Part shown: one piece after another, positions 1 to 6,714 of the stretch | How the letters are laid out: each line of letters starts with the position of its first letter | Position numbering within the stretch: position 1 is the first letter of the stretch | DNA from: Pseudomonadota bacterium | GTDB lineage: Bacteria > Pseudomonadota > Gammaproteobacteria > Steroidobacterales > Steroidobacteraceae | Assembly (NCBI GenBank): GCA_003242685.1 | Contig: QGVD01000071.1 | Coordinates: 1 to 19,486, forward strand | Reading direction: 5' to 3' | DNA: 19,486 nucleotides | The notes under the pieces: generated by a model | Told to the model about the DNA's origin: nothing | The model's database searches: none | The model's input: only the letters and a program-made list of their open reading frames with translations | Position numbers and translations under genes: made by a program

Positions 1-157
1 GGGGACGCAAAGCCTCCGGTCCGCACGAGCGTCGCGGATAGCGGGGTTGCCGGTGCCGGCGCGGAGCCACCGCGCGCTGCCGTCATTCCTCCTTCCACGC
101 AGTCCGTAGCGAATCCGGGCCGACGCAGCGTCGCATTGCCTGGGGGAGTCTCTTTCG

Positions 158-1108
158 ATGAATCTGCATCTCGCGGCTGCGCGACGCAGTCTGCTTTCGG
201 CGCTTGCACTCGCGATCTTCGTCCTCGGCGCGGCTCCCGGTCTCGCCTCAGCGGCGAACCGTGCGCCGACCATCAGCGGCAAACCGGCCACTTCGGCAAT
301 TGTCGGGAAGCCCTACAGCTTCCAGCCGACGGCGAAGGATCCCGACGGCAACAAGCTCACGTTCTCGATCTCGAACAAGCCGTCGTGGGCCAGCTTCTCC
401 ACGAGCACCGGGCTGCTGAGCGGCACTCCGGGGTACTCCCATGGCGACAGGCAGTTCTCGAACATCGTGATCACGGTGAGCGACGGCAAGAGCAAGGTCT
501 CGCTGCCGGCATTCACGATCACCGTGAAGCCGAATCAGCCGCCCACGATCAAGGGCAATCCACCCACTACTGCGACCGTCGGCAAAACATACTCCTTCAG
601 GCCGACGGTGAGCGATCCGGAAGGCGACAAGCTCACCTTCACGATCACGAACAAACCGAGCTGGGCCACCTTCAACGCGGCGGACGGCACGCTCTCCGGG
701 ACGCCCAAGGCGAATCACGTCGGCACGTACAACAACATCAAGATCCGTGTCGGCGACGGCAGGCAGTACGTGCTGCTGCCGGGTTTCTCGATCACCGTGA
801 AGGCCGCTCAGAGCTCGCCGGACACTCCGAGTCCCACGACCCCGTCGAAGCGGGCGGTGACGCTCTCCTGGAAGGCACCGACGAAGAATGAGGACGGCAC
901 GCCGATCACCGGGCTCAAGGGCTATCGCGTGGTCTACGGGCAGCGTGCGAGCGAGATGAACACGACGCTCGAGGTGCCGTCGGCCAGCATGACGAGCGTG
1001 AGGATCGAGTCGCTCACCGCGGGAACGTGGTACTTCGCGGTGAAGGCCTACAACTCGGCGGGAATCGAGAGCGAGCTGTCGGAGATCGTCTCCAGAACTC
1101 TGAAGTAG
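158..1108 (+). CDS. Secreted protein with two Ig/cadherin-like repeats and a C-terminal fibronectin type III domain
   Basis: A 316-residue exported protein. The first ~33 residues form a Sec signal peptide: basic start, hydrophobic LLSALALAIFVLG core, probable cleavage near SAA/N. Two repeats of about 90 residues follow (~36-125 and ~128-213). Both carry the signature of putative Ig (He_PIG / dystroglycan cadherin-like) domains: N(R/Q)(A/P)PTI, VGK(P/T)YSF, D(P)(D/E)G(N/D)KLTF, NKPSWA and G(L/T)LSGTP. A Ser/Thr/Pro linker (~214-230) leads to a fibronectin III domain ending in TAGTWYFAVKAYNSAGIES. Such modules usually serve adhesion or carbohydrate contact at the cell surface; no catalytic domain is visible. 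The ATG at 158 is chosen because GGGGAG lies 9 nt upstream and the signal peptide begins there. Family assignment is secure, but the biological role is unknown. Confidence 0.88.
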   Translation: MNLHLAAARRSLLSALALAIFVLGAAPGLASAANRAPTISGKPATSAIVGKPYSFQPTAKDPDGNKLTFSISNKPSWASFSTSTGLLSGTPGYSHGDRQFSNIVITVSDGKSKVSLPAFTITVKPNQPPTIKGNPPTTATVGKTYSFRPTVSDPEGDKLTFTITNKPSWATFNAADGTLSGTPKANHVGTYNNIKIRVGDGRQYVLLPGFSITVKAAQSSPDTPSPTTPSKRAVTLSWKAPTKNEDGTPITGLKGYRVVYGQRASEMNTTLEVPSASMTSVRIESLTAGTWYFAVKAYNSAGIESELSEIVSRTLK

Positions 1109-1136
1109 GACGTATCGTCGGACTGCGTGAACGGTC

Positions 1137-1142
1137 TATATT
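1137..1142 (+). promoter_or_regulatory. Possible -10 element for the MscS-like gene
   Basis: TATATT lies 15 bases before the ATG at 1158, in a locally AT-rich patch of an otherwise GC-rich sequence. I see no convincing -35 hexamer at 16-18 bp. If used, the mRNA leader would be very short, which would fit the absence of a ribosome binding site. Weak evidence. Confidence 0.2.
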
Positions 1143-1157
1143 CTGGTTTCTGTTCAC

Positions 1158-1793
1158 ATGGAACCGGGTATACCGTCACAGATGTTCGGAGACACGTTCG
1201 CCTGGCTCGAGCCGGCGGGTCGGCTGCTGCTGATCGTCGTCGGCGCGTGGCTGCTGCGCCGGCTCGTCAAGGCCCTGATCGCGCACCTCGAGAAGAAGGG
1301 GATTCTCCCCGTCGAGCTCGTGGTGGCTCTGCGCCGCCTCGCGTCCACCGTGATCACGACGGCGGCGCTGCTCCTGATCCTCGAGCAGCTCGGAGTTTCG
1401 GCCACCGTCCTGTGGACCGCGCTGACGGGCTTCCTTGCGGTTGCCGCGATCGCGTTCTTCGCCGGGTGGAGCGTGCTCAGCAACACCTTCTGCACGCTCC
1501 TCATCGTGACGACGCGCCCGTTCCGGCTGCACGATTACATCGAGATTCTCGAGAACGGCGAGAAGCCCGGGCTGCGCGGTCAGGTGATCGACATCAACCT
1601 GATCTACACCACGCTCAGGGAGCAGGGCCCGGAGGGAACGTCGGAGTCGGTTCTGCAGGTCCCGAACAGCCTGTTCTTCCAGCGTGTGGTTCGCCGCTGG
1701 CGCAACGGCACCGTGCCGCAGCGTCAGGTGATGGCCGCGGTCGATTCCCCGCCGGCTGCTGCGGCCGGCGGCGGAAAAGCGGCAACCGGTTGA
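1158..1793 (+). CDS. Small MscS-like mechanosensitive channel protein
   Basis: A 211-residue inner-membrane protein of the MscS family. Hydrophobic segments lie at about 20-40, 60-80 and 84-117. The last is the Gly/Ala-rich pore helix (ALTGFLAVAAIAFFAGWSVLSN) and runs into PFRLHDYIEI, the usual entry to the MscS beta domain. The beta domain follows (GLRGQVIDINLIYTTLRE, then LQVPNSLFFQRVVRRW, equivalent to the conserved xxVPN motif). The large C-terminal alpha/beta vestibule of E. coli MscS is missing, and the protein ends in an Ala/Gly-rich tail. No Shine-Dalgarno sequence is evident at ATG 1158, and the in-frame ATG at 1182 is an alternative. The last 179 bases are antisense to the CarS-like gene, an unusually long tail-to-tail overlap. 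It could be a minimal gated pore for osmotic release, but gating cannot be judged from sequence. Confidence 0.82.
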   Translation: MEPGIPSQMFGDTFAWLEPAGRLLLIVVGAWLLRRLVKALIAHLEKKGILPVELVVALRRLASTVITTAALLLILEQLGVSATVLWTALTGFLAVAAIAFFAGWSVLSNTFCTLLIVTTRPFRLHDYIEILENGEKPGLRGQVIDINLIYTTLREQGPEGTSESVLQVPNSLFFQRVVRRWRNGTVPQRQVMAAVDSPPAAAAGGGKAATG

Positions 1794-2313
1794 GCAGCTT
1801 GCGAGATGACGCGCCGGCCGAGGCGCCGCGCGCCGGGGTGTGGATCCCGGCGCGCAGTCGCGACGCGAGCAGATCGAGCAGAGTGAAAACCGCTGCGGTA
1901 CCGGCAACCGTCAGCGCATCGAGATCGAGCGGTCCGCGGAGCAGAAGCATCGGCAGCAGGCTTTCGGGAAGCTGATCGAGCAGGGGAGTCTCACGGCCAC
2001 TCGCACGATCGAGTCTGCGCTTGGCGAAGGACGACACGAGGTCTCCAGCCAGCGCGAGCATCCCGAACAGCGCGCCCGTCACGAAGCCCACCGACAGCAC
2101 GGCACCTGCCGCGCCGCTCGCCAGGATGCCGCCTGCAAGTCCGCGCCACGTCTTGTGGGATCCGAAGAGCGGCCGGCCGTCGCGGAGTATCCGGCCACCG
2201 TCGATCGGCCGCGCCCAGCGATCGCCGAGCAGCATCGCGAGCAGCACGGGCGTCGCGTTCGCGACGACGAGCAGAATCAGTGCATCGAGGTCTACGAACG
2301 TAAAGGTTCCCAT
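1615..2313 (-). CDS. CDP-archaeol synthase (CarS/DUF46)-like membrane protein with extended C-terminus
   Basis: A 232-residue polytopic membrane protein. It carries hallmarks of the CarS/DUF46 branch of CTP-dependent phosphatidate cytidylyltransferases: the DGRPLFGSHKTWRG motif (~45-58), a Gly/Ala-rich transmembrane stretch, then GDLVSSFAKRRLDRASG and PLLDQLPESLLPMLLL (~90-124). Archaeal CarS couples CTP to unsaturated archaetidic acid to give CDP-archaeol; the substrate of bacterial homologues is not evident from sequence. The recognisable domain ends near residue 155-170. The Arg/Pro-rich tail from residue ~174 is antisense to the MscS-like gene and looks like run-on translation after loss of a stop. 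The gene starts 62 bp downstream of the hibernation-factor gene on the same strand, so it probably belongs to the nrdJ-dksA-hpf operon. The ATG at 2313 has only a weak ribosome binding site. Confidence 0.78.
   Translation of the reverse strand: MGTFTFVDLDALILLVVANATPVLLAMLLGDRWARPIDGGRILRDGRPLFGSHKTWRGLAGGILASGAAGAVLSVGFVTGALFGMLALAGDLVSSFAKRRLDRASGRETPLLDQLPESLLPMLLLRGPLDLDALTVAGTAAVFTLLDLLASRLRAGIHTPARGASAGASSRKLLNRLPLFRRRPQQPAGNRPRPSPDAAARCRCASGEPHAGRTGCSGPAEPTPTFPPGPAP
1749..1771. repeat. GC-rich inverted repeat inside the convergent overlap
   Basis: An 8-bp perfect stem (CCGCCGGC / GCCGGCGG) with a 7-base loop lies in the last codons of the MscS-like gene and the antisense tail of the CarS-like gene. 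It could act as a bidirectional hairpin, but no T-tract follows on either strand. It could equally be a by-product of Pro/Ala/Gly-rich coding. Confidence 0.3.
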
Positions 2314-2367
2314 GACCGTCGATGCATGATTGCCGCTCTACACGCCCGTGCCTCGCGCACGCGGTGA

Positions 2368-2385
2368 CGCCGCGCTCACGCGGCG
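2368..2385 (-). other. Hairpin overlapping the stop codon of the hibernation-factor gene
   Basis: Read on the minus strand, CGCCGCG-TGAG-CGCGGCG forms a 7-bp perfect stem with a 4-base loop containing the TGA stop codon. It might attenuate transcription or protect the upstream mRNA before the CarS-like gene. There is no U-tract, so it is not a classical terminator. Confidence 0.3.
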
Positions 2386-2732
2386 GGCTCGGCGCGCGCC
2401 TTGGCCGGCTCGAAGCGCTTGCGCTCGTAGTCGAGTATGCGCCGGCGAGCGGCGCGGAACGCGTCGCGCAGCGCGACGTACGCGTCCTCGTGCGCGGGAT
2501 CCGCGGCATGCGTACGCCGGATGGCGATCTCCTTGCCTGGAAGCGTGATGTCGATCCGCACCTCGAACAGCCGTCCCTGCTGCTGGTGGCGATGCGGCGC
2601 CTCGACGGTCACCTGACAGCGCGTGATCCTGTGGCTGATGCCATCGAGCTTGCTCGCGAGCTCGCGGATGCGCGCCTCGAGCGCCGGGGAGGGTTCCATG
2701 TGACGGAACGTCACCTGCAGTGGCAGTTGCAT
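2376..2732 (-). CDS. HPF/RaiA-family ribosome hibernation (sigma-54 modulation) protein
   Basis: A 118-residue protein starting MQLPLQVTFRHMEPSPALEARIRELASKLDG. This is the typical beta-alpha opening of the HPF/RaiA/YfiA family, in which a short beta strand precedes a helix with the ExxIRE/KLxxL pattern. The middle (CQVTVEAPHRHQQQGRLFEVRIDITLPGKEIAIRR) gives the remaining strands, and the second helix is DAYVALRDAFRAARRRILDYER. Family members bind the 30S decoding channel and silence or dimerise ribosomes in stationary phase or starvation. It is a short form without the long-HPF C-terminal domain. The ATG at 2732 is chosen over longer in-frame extensions because GGAGG lies 11 nt upstream and homology begins here. 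It follows the DksA/TraR-like gene by 19 bp, so the two are almost certainly cotranscribed. The basic, Ala-rich C-terminus is not conserved. Confidence 0.87.
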   Translation of the reverse strand: MQLPLQVTFRHMEPSPALEARIRELASKLDGISHRITRCQVTVEAPHRHQQQGRLFEVRIDITLPGKEIAIRRTHAADPAHEDAYVALRDAFRAARRRILDYERKRFEPAKARAEPAA

Positions 2733-2751
2733 GATCGGGGCTACCTCCGCT

Positions 2752-3150
2752 TCACAGTGAGGGGCTGGCCGGTGTTCTGTGTGTCTGCTCGTGACGCCGC
2801 TGGCACGTGAGGCAGCGCTTCGCGGTCGGGTAAGCCTCGAGCCGCTCGAAGGCGATCGGCTCGCCGCAGACGATGCACGTGCCGTAGGTTCCCGAATCCA
2901 TGCGCCGCATGGCGGCGTCGATGTCGCGCAGCTCCTCGACGTCGCGGGTGATCTCCGCGAGGCGCACGTCGACCAGCAGATCCGCGAGCGCCGCTTCCTG
3001 CAGGTCGTGTACCTGTCCGGCGATGTGCGCGTACTGCTCCGAATCGCCGCGCAGAAGCACGTCGCGTATCTCGTCGCGCAGCACCGCGGATCGGTCGCGC
3101 AGCTTCTGCCGGAAGTGATCGATTTCGGGGCGAGTGAGCGGTTGCGACAT
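2752..3150 (-). CDS. DksA/TraR-family C4 zinc-finger protein
   Basis: A 132-residue protein. Its N-terminal two thirds (~8-85) form a long helical hairpin, as in DksA, TraR and YbiI proteins, which reach into the RNA polymerase secondary channel. The C-terminal finger is C92-x2-C95 (TCIVCGEPIAFERLEAYP) and C113-x2-C116 (KRCLTCQ), the standard four-Cys zinc site. The stretch RRMDSGTYGTCIVCGEPI is diagnostic for the family. The ATG at 3150 has a perfect AGGAGG 7 nt upstream, so longer in-frame extensions are rejected. DksA proper is about 150 residues and has a conserved DxxDxA tip; here the turn region reads RLAEITRDVEELRDIDAAM, so the exact activity (ppGpp co-regulator or another modulator) is open. 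It lies between nrdJ and the hibernation factor. Confidence 0.88.
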   Translation of the reverse strand: MSQPLTRPEIDHFRQKLRDRSAVLRDEIRDVLLRGDSEQYAHIAGQVHDLQEAALADLLVDVRLAEITRDVEELRDIDAAMRRMDSGTYGTCIVCGEPIAFERLEAYPTAKRCLTCQRRHEQTHRTPASPSL

Positions 3151-3241
3151 GGCGGTTCCTCCTTGAATGTCCAGCCTAGACGTGCGGCGTGCGCGTGCAA
3201 TGCGTACTTGGCGCAGCGCGCTTCGCAGACCGCTACCGGGG

Positions 3242-5053
3242 CTAAGGCGTTTCGGCGCAAGCCGGCCTTTCACCGCCGGAACATTCCGTCACGACACCCG
3301 GACGGGCGGCGGCCCGGTACACGGTGCAGCCCTTGAGACCGAGCTCGTATGCGGCGGCATAGATCTCACCGACCTCGGAGCGCGCGCGAGTGCGTCCGAG
3401 CGTGATCGTCTTCGAGATCGCGCTGTCGACGTACGGCTGCAGCGCCGCCTGCATCAGCAGATGCTCGCGCGGTGCGATCGCCGCGGCTTCGACGAAGTAC
3501 TCGGGGATCTTCTCCTCCGACGGATGGCGCGCGCGCCAGGCTGCATAGGCGTAGTCGCGCGTTGAGAAGGCATGCAGCCGTCCCTCGTCGTCGACGACGT
3601 GACGTTGTGTCTCGAGGCCGAACATCGGCTCTATGCCGCTGCTGACGCCGTTCGCGAGCAGGCTGATCGTGCCGGCCGGCGCGATGGCGGTGAGATGACT
3701 GTTGCGGATGCCGTGACGGCGGATCGCGTCCCTGAGCGGCTCGGGCAGCGCACGGATGAACGGGCGCTCGAGATAGAGCTCGCGCTCGAAGGCGGCGAAC
3801 GGGCCTCGCTCGCGTGCGAGCTCGATCGACGTCTCGTACGCCGTATCGCGGACGATCCGCATGACGTTCGCGGCGGCTGCGCGCGCCACCTCGCTGTCGT
3901 AGCGCAGCCTCAGCATGGCGAGCGCGTCCGCGAGTCCCGTGATTCCGAGGCCGATGCGGCGCGAGTGCCGCACCTGCTCCCGCTGACTCGGCAGCGGGAA
4001 GTGCGAGAGCTCGATGACGTCGTCGAGGAAGCGGACGGCGATGCGTACCGTCTCGCGGATCGCCTCTTCGTCGAACCTGGCAGTCTTCTCGAAGGGGTCG
4101 AGAACGAATGCCGTCAGGTTCAGCGAGCCGAGATTGCACGCCCCATGGGGCGGCAGCGGCACCTCACCGCAGGGATTCGTCGCGCTCAGACTTTCGCAGT
4201 AGCCGAGATTGTTCGCGGCATTGATCCTGTCGACGAACAGCACGCCCGGCTCCGCGCAGTCGTAGGCGGCCTCGCAGAGGCGCGCCCACAGTTCCCGCGC
4301 ACGCACGATCTTCAGTATCCGGCAGGGCTGAGGTGCGGGACTGCCGCTCCACGCACGCATCACCCGGCCGTGACCCGAAGGCTCGGCGCCCTGCAGTGCG
4401 CTTTCGGGAAACACGAGCGGCCATTCGGCATCCGCTTTCACGGCTTCCATGAAAGCGTCCGTGACGAGAACCGACAGGTTGAAGTGGCGCAGGACGTCGG
4501 GCGCGCGCTTGGCGTCGATGAACTCCTCGATGTCCGGATGATCGCAGCGCAGAGTGGCCATCATCGCGCCGCGCCGGGCGCCCGTGGAAAGGATCGTCGC
4601 GCACATTGCGTCCCATACGCCGAGGAACGACACGGGGCCGGACGCAATCGCGCCGCTCGTTCGCGCGCGGCTGCCGCGCGGACGCAGCGTCGAGAAGTCG
4701 TAGCCGATACCGCCTCCCTGCTGCATGGTGATCGCACCTTCCTTGAGCGCGTCGAAAATCCCCTGCAGCGAGTCCTCGATCAGGCCCATCACGAAGCAGT
4801 TGAAGAGCGTCACTCGCCGCGCAACGCCAGCGCCGGCCAGGATCCGTCCGCCCGGAAGAAAACGCAGGCTCGAAAGCTCGGAGAAGAAGCGCGGCTCCCA
4901 CGCCTCGGGGTCGCGCTCGACGCTCGCCACGGCCCGGGCGGCGCGGCGCATCGTGTCGGTCAGGTCGCGCTCGGGCACGGCGGCATCACGGTCGCGATAC
5001 CGGGTCGCCCAGACGAACTGCGAGATCTCCGTGGAAGGAACGGCAGGAGCCAT
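3242..5053 (-). CDS. nrdJ: Adenosylcobalamin-dependent (class II) ribonucleotide reductase
   Basis: A 603-residue enzyme converting ribonucleoside di- or triphosphates to deoxyribonucleotides with a B12-generated thiyl radical, needing no oxygen. Visible features are the first redox cysteine in FNCFVMG (C86), QQGGGIGYDFSTLRPRGS (~111-128) and RRGAMMATL. The catalytic loop NPCGEVPLPPHGACNLGSLNL gives N293, C295 and E297, with the second redox cysteine C306 spaced 11 from C295 as in class II enzymes. Further class II blocks are SHLTAIAPAGTISLLANGVSSGIEPMF and SAISKTITLGR. No class I beta-subunit gene is present. The C-terminus is short after LGLKGCTVYR and ends with a C-x7-C pair (C591, C599). 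The ATG at 5053 is preferred to the GTG at 5062 because GAGAGGA lies about 10 nt upstream. It is the first gene of the probable minus-strand operon. Confidence 0.95.
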   Translation of the reverse strand: MAPAVPSTEISQFVWATRYRDRDAAVPERDLTDTMRRAARAVASVERDPEAWEPRFFSELSSLRFLPGGRILAGAGVARRVTLFNCFVMGLIEDSLQGIFDALKEGAITMQQGGGIGYDFSTLRPRGSRARTSGAIASGPVSFLGVWDAMCATILSTGARRGAMMATLRCDHPDIEEFIDAKRAPDVLRHFNLSVLVTDAFMEAVKADAEWPLVFPESALQGAEPSGHGRVMRAWSGSPAPQPCRILKIVRARELWARLCEAAYDCAEPGVLFVDRINAANNLGYCESLSATNPCGEVPLPPHGACNLGSLNLTAFVLDPFEKTARFDEEAIRETVRIAVRFLDDVIELSHFPLPSQREQVRHSRRIGLGITGLADALAMLRLRYDSEVARAAAANVMRIVRDTAYETSIELARERGPFAAFERELYLERPFIRALPEPLRDAIRRHGIRNSHLTAIAPAGTISLLANGVSSGIEPMFGLETQRHVVDDEGRLHAFSTRDYAYAAWRARHPSEEKIPEYFVEAAAIAPREHLLMQAALQPYVDSAISKTITLGRTRARSEVGEIYAAAYELGLKGCTVYRAAARPGVVTECSGGERPACAETP

Positions 5054-5280
5054 CGGATGCACGTCCTCTCGACCTGAAGTGCCTTACGACTCGGTTGCGG
5101 CTCGTCCGCGGTGGACAGTATGCGCCAGTGATGCGTGCTGCGGGGAGGGTGGGCGGCCACCTGGATGAAGGCACGCGCCGTGCATGGAGGATGATACGCG
5201 GAAGTGCGGACGCACGTGCACAGGCTCGAGTCTAAGATAGTTGCCGTCCCGCGCTGCGCGGAAACTCGAGGAGCGGCACC

Positions 5281-5736
5281 ATGAACATCGGAAGGATTTG
5301 CCAGCGCGACGTCGTCACGATCCGTCCCGACGAGGACCTGACGGCCGCCGCACGCCTGATGCGCGAGAAACACGTGGGTTATCTCGTGGTCACCGAACCC
5401 GGTTCTCAGGAAGGCCGAGAGCGCGTGGTGGGAGTGATCACGGACCGGGACGTGGTCGTCGCCGTCGTCGCCCGCGAAGTGGACCCGCGGGATCTGAAGG
5501 TTTCCGACGTCATGACGCGCGATCCCCTCGTTGCCAACGTGGGCGATCCGACCGACGTGACGCTGCGCCGCATGCGCTCGCACGGCGTGCGCCGGGTACC
5601 GGTGGTAGACACGGCGGGATGGCTCGCCGGGGTGCTCTCGCTCGACGACGTACTCGATGCCATCGCCGAGCAGCTCAGCCACATCGCGGGCTCGATCCGT
5701 AACGAGCAGCAGATCGAGCGCAAGGTGCGCAACTGA
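5281..5736 (+). CDS. CBS-domain pair protein (first of three)
   Basis: A 151-residue stand-alone Bateman module. CBS1 (~7-65) holds TAAARLMREKHVGYLVV and ends in VVGVITDRDVV. CBS2 (~75-140) begins SDVMTRDPLVANVGDPTDVTLRRMRSHGVRRVPVV and ends in LAGVLSLDDVLDAIAEQL. The G(V/I)xTDRD and SxDD signatures are those that contact the ribose and phosphates of adenine nucleotides in this family. No fused enzyme or transporter is present, so it probably senses AMP/ATP and acts on a partner. GAGGAG lies 7 nt before ATG 5281. It is divergent from nrdJ across about 220 bp and ends 7 bp from the stop of the convergent universal stress gene. It is paralogous to the proteins encoded at 8093-8533 and 8675-9121. 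Confidence 0.9.
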   Translation: MNIGRICQRDVVTIRPDEDLTAAARLMREKHVGYLVVTEPGSQEGRERVVGVITDRDVVVAVVAREVDPRDLKVSDVMTRDPLVANVGDPTDVTLRRMRSHGVRRVPVVDTAGWLAGVLSLDDVLDAIAEQLSHIAGSIRNEQQIERKVRN

Positions 5737-5743
5737 GACTTGG

Positions 5744-6700
5744 TCAGCGCGGTGGCACCGGCGAGCGGAATCCGCGCGGCTTGACGATCAGCACGTCGCA
5801 GGGCAACCGGTCGAGCACGCGCTCGGCCGTGTTGCCGATGAAGAGACGCTTCAGGCCCGAGCGCGAAACTGCGCCCATCACCACCACGCGTGCGCGCGTG
5901 CGGCGAATGAGCGCGGTCAACTCGTTGGCGATGTCGCCCATCCGCAGGTGGCGGCGCGCCGGCGGAATGCGTGCCTCCCTAGCGAGCGCATCGAAAGCCG
6001 CGCGGACACGCCTGCCGTGCTGCTCCTCGACGTCCGGCGGCAGCCAGACGGGCACGGGTTGACCGAGAGCGGATGGAACCGTCGCGACGATCGGCAGGTA
6101 GGCGTGGAACGCGTGCAGCTCGCCGCCGATCGCATTCGCGAGCTGCGTACCCGCATCGAGAATGCGACGGTCGAGCGCCGCGGGCTTGTCGTGCGCGTGG
6201 AAGGGATCGAGACAGGCGATCACCGCGCCGCGTCCGTACGCGCGCGGTGTCTTCACGAGGAGCAGCGGGCAGGGACAGGTGCGGATCAGCTCCCAGTCCG
6301 TATTTGCGAGCAGCAGCCGCGCTCCCGGCCAGCGCTCGCGCGTGGCGGCGATCACGAGATCCGCGCGTGTGGCGATCGCTCGCCGGACGATGGCTTCGTG
6401 CGGCGGATAGTCCCATTCGGCATGCACCTGCACGCGGCGAGGGTCCGGAAACGCGGAGCGCGCGAGCCGCTCGAGTCGTTGCACGGCGCGCGTCCTGACG
6501 GTCTCGAGATCGTCCGCTGCCGATCGGGAACGGCGTCCGTAGCGTGCGGTTTCAGCGAGGAGCGGATCGTCGATCGCATGGAACAGCTCGACCCGGGCGT
6601 GCGACGCCTGCGCGAGCGTCGCGGCCTTGCGGAGCAGGCTCCGGGACGTGTGCCGGGGATCGCGGACCGCGACGAGTATCCGACGGATGCGGAGCGTCAT
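5744..6700 (-). CDS. UspE-like tandem universal stress protein
   Basis: A 318-residue cytoplasmic protein with two Usp folds (~5-150 and ~155-308). The first starts RIRRILVAVRDP, and its end is marked by LLLVKTPRAYGRG. The second ends with VVMGAVSRSGLKRLFIGNTAERVL and PCDVLIVKPRGF, matching the end of E. coli UspE (GTVGRTG, then IGNTAE). In nucleotide-binding Usp domains the motif is G-x2-G-x9-G(S/T); here the second Gly is Ser (GAVSRSG), so ATP binding is uncertain. Usp proteins are induced by starvation, oxidative stress and growth arrest. Its start is only 14 bp from the divergent kinase-like gene, so the promoter(s) must lie inside coding sequence. A GGGAG sits 9 nt before the ATG. It is clearly paralogous to the protein encoded at 13489-14469. 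Confidence 0.92.
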   Translation of the reverse strand: MTLRIRRILVAVRDPRHTSRSLLRKAATLAQASHARVELFHAIDDPLLAETARYGRRSRSAADDLETVRTRAVQRLERLARSAFPDPRRVQVHAEWDYPPHEAIVRRAIATRADLVIAATRERWPGARLLLANTDWELIRTCPCPLLLVKTPRAYGRGAVIACLDPFHAHDKPAALDRRILDAGTQLANAIGGELHAFHAYLPIVATVPSALGQPVPVWLPPDVEEQHGRRVRAAFDALAREARIPPARRHLRMGDIANELTALIRRTRARVVVMGAVSRSGLKRLFIGNTAERVLDRLPCDVLIVKPRGFRSPVPPR

Positions 6701-6714
6701 GTAGATTCACTCCC

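Noticed and set aside
1..86. Minus-strand ATG at 86 with AGGAGG directly before it, open to the window edge
   Set aside because: Spacing to the ATG is only one base and the 28 visible residues are low-complexity. Possible divergent gene start, but unsupported.
1..891. Plus-strand frame open from the left edge to 891, overlapping the Ig-domain gene
   Set aside because: From 158 on it is a Gln/His/Arg-rich shadow of the clearly real gene. The first 135 bases show no recognisable protein tail, so I do not call a gene there.
2376..3260. 294-codon frame joining the hibernation factor to an upstream extension
   Set aside because: The upstream part is out of frame with and antagonistic to the clear DksA/TraR-like gene. 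The internal ATG at 2732 has its own binding site and family start.
3572..5077. 501-codon plus-strand frame opposite nrdJ
   Set aside because: Antisense shadow typical of GC-rich genes; no domain resemblance.
5054..5280. Cobalamin riboswitch or NrdR box upstream of the B12-dependent reductase
   Set aside because: I looked for a B12-box-like core and NrdR-type AT-rich 16-mers and found neither. A covariance search would be decisive.
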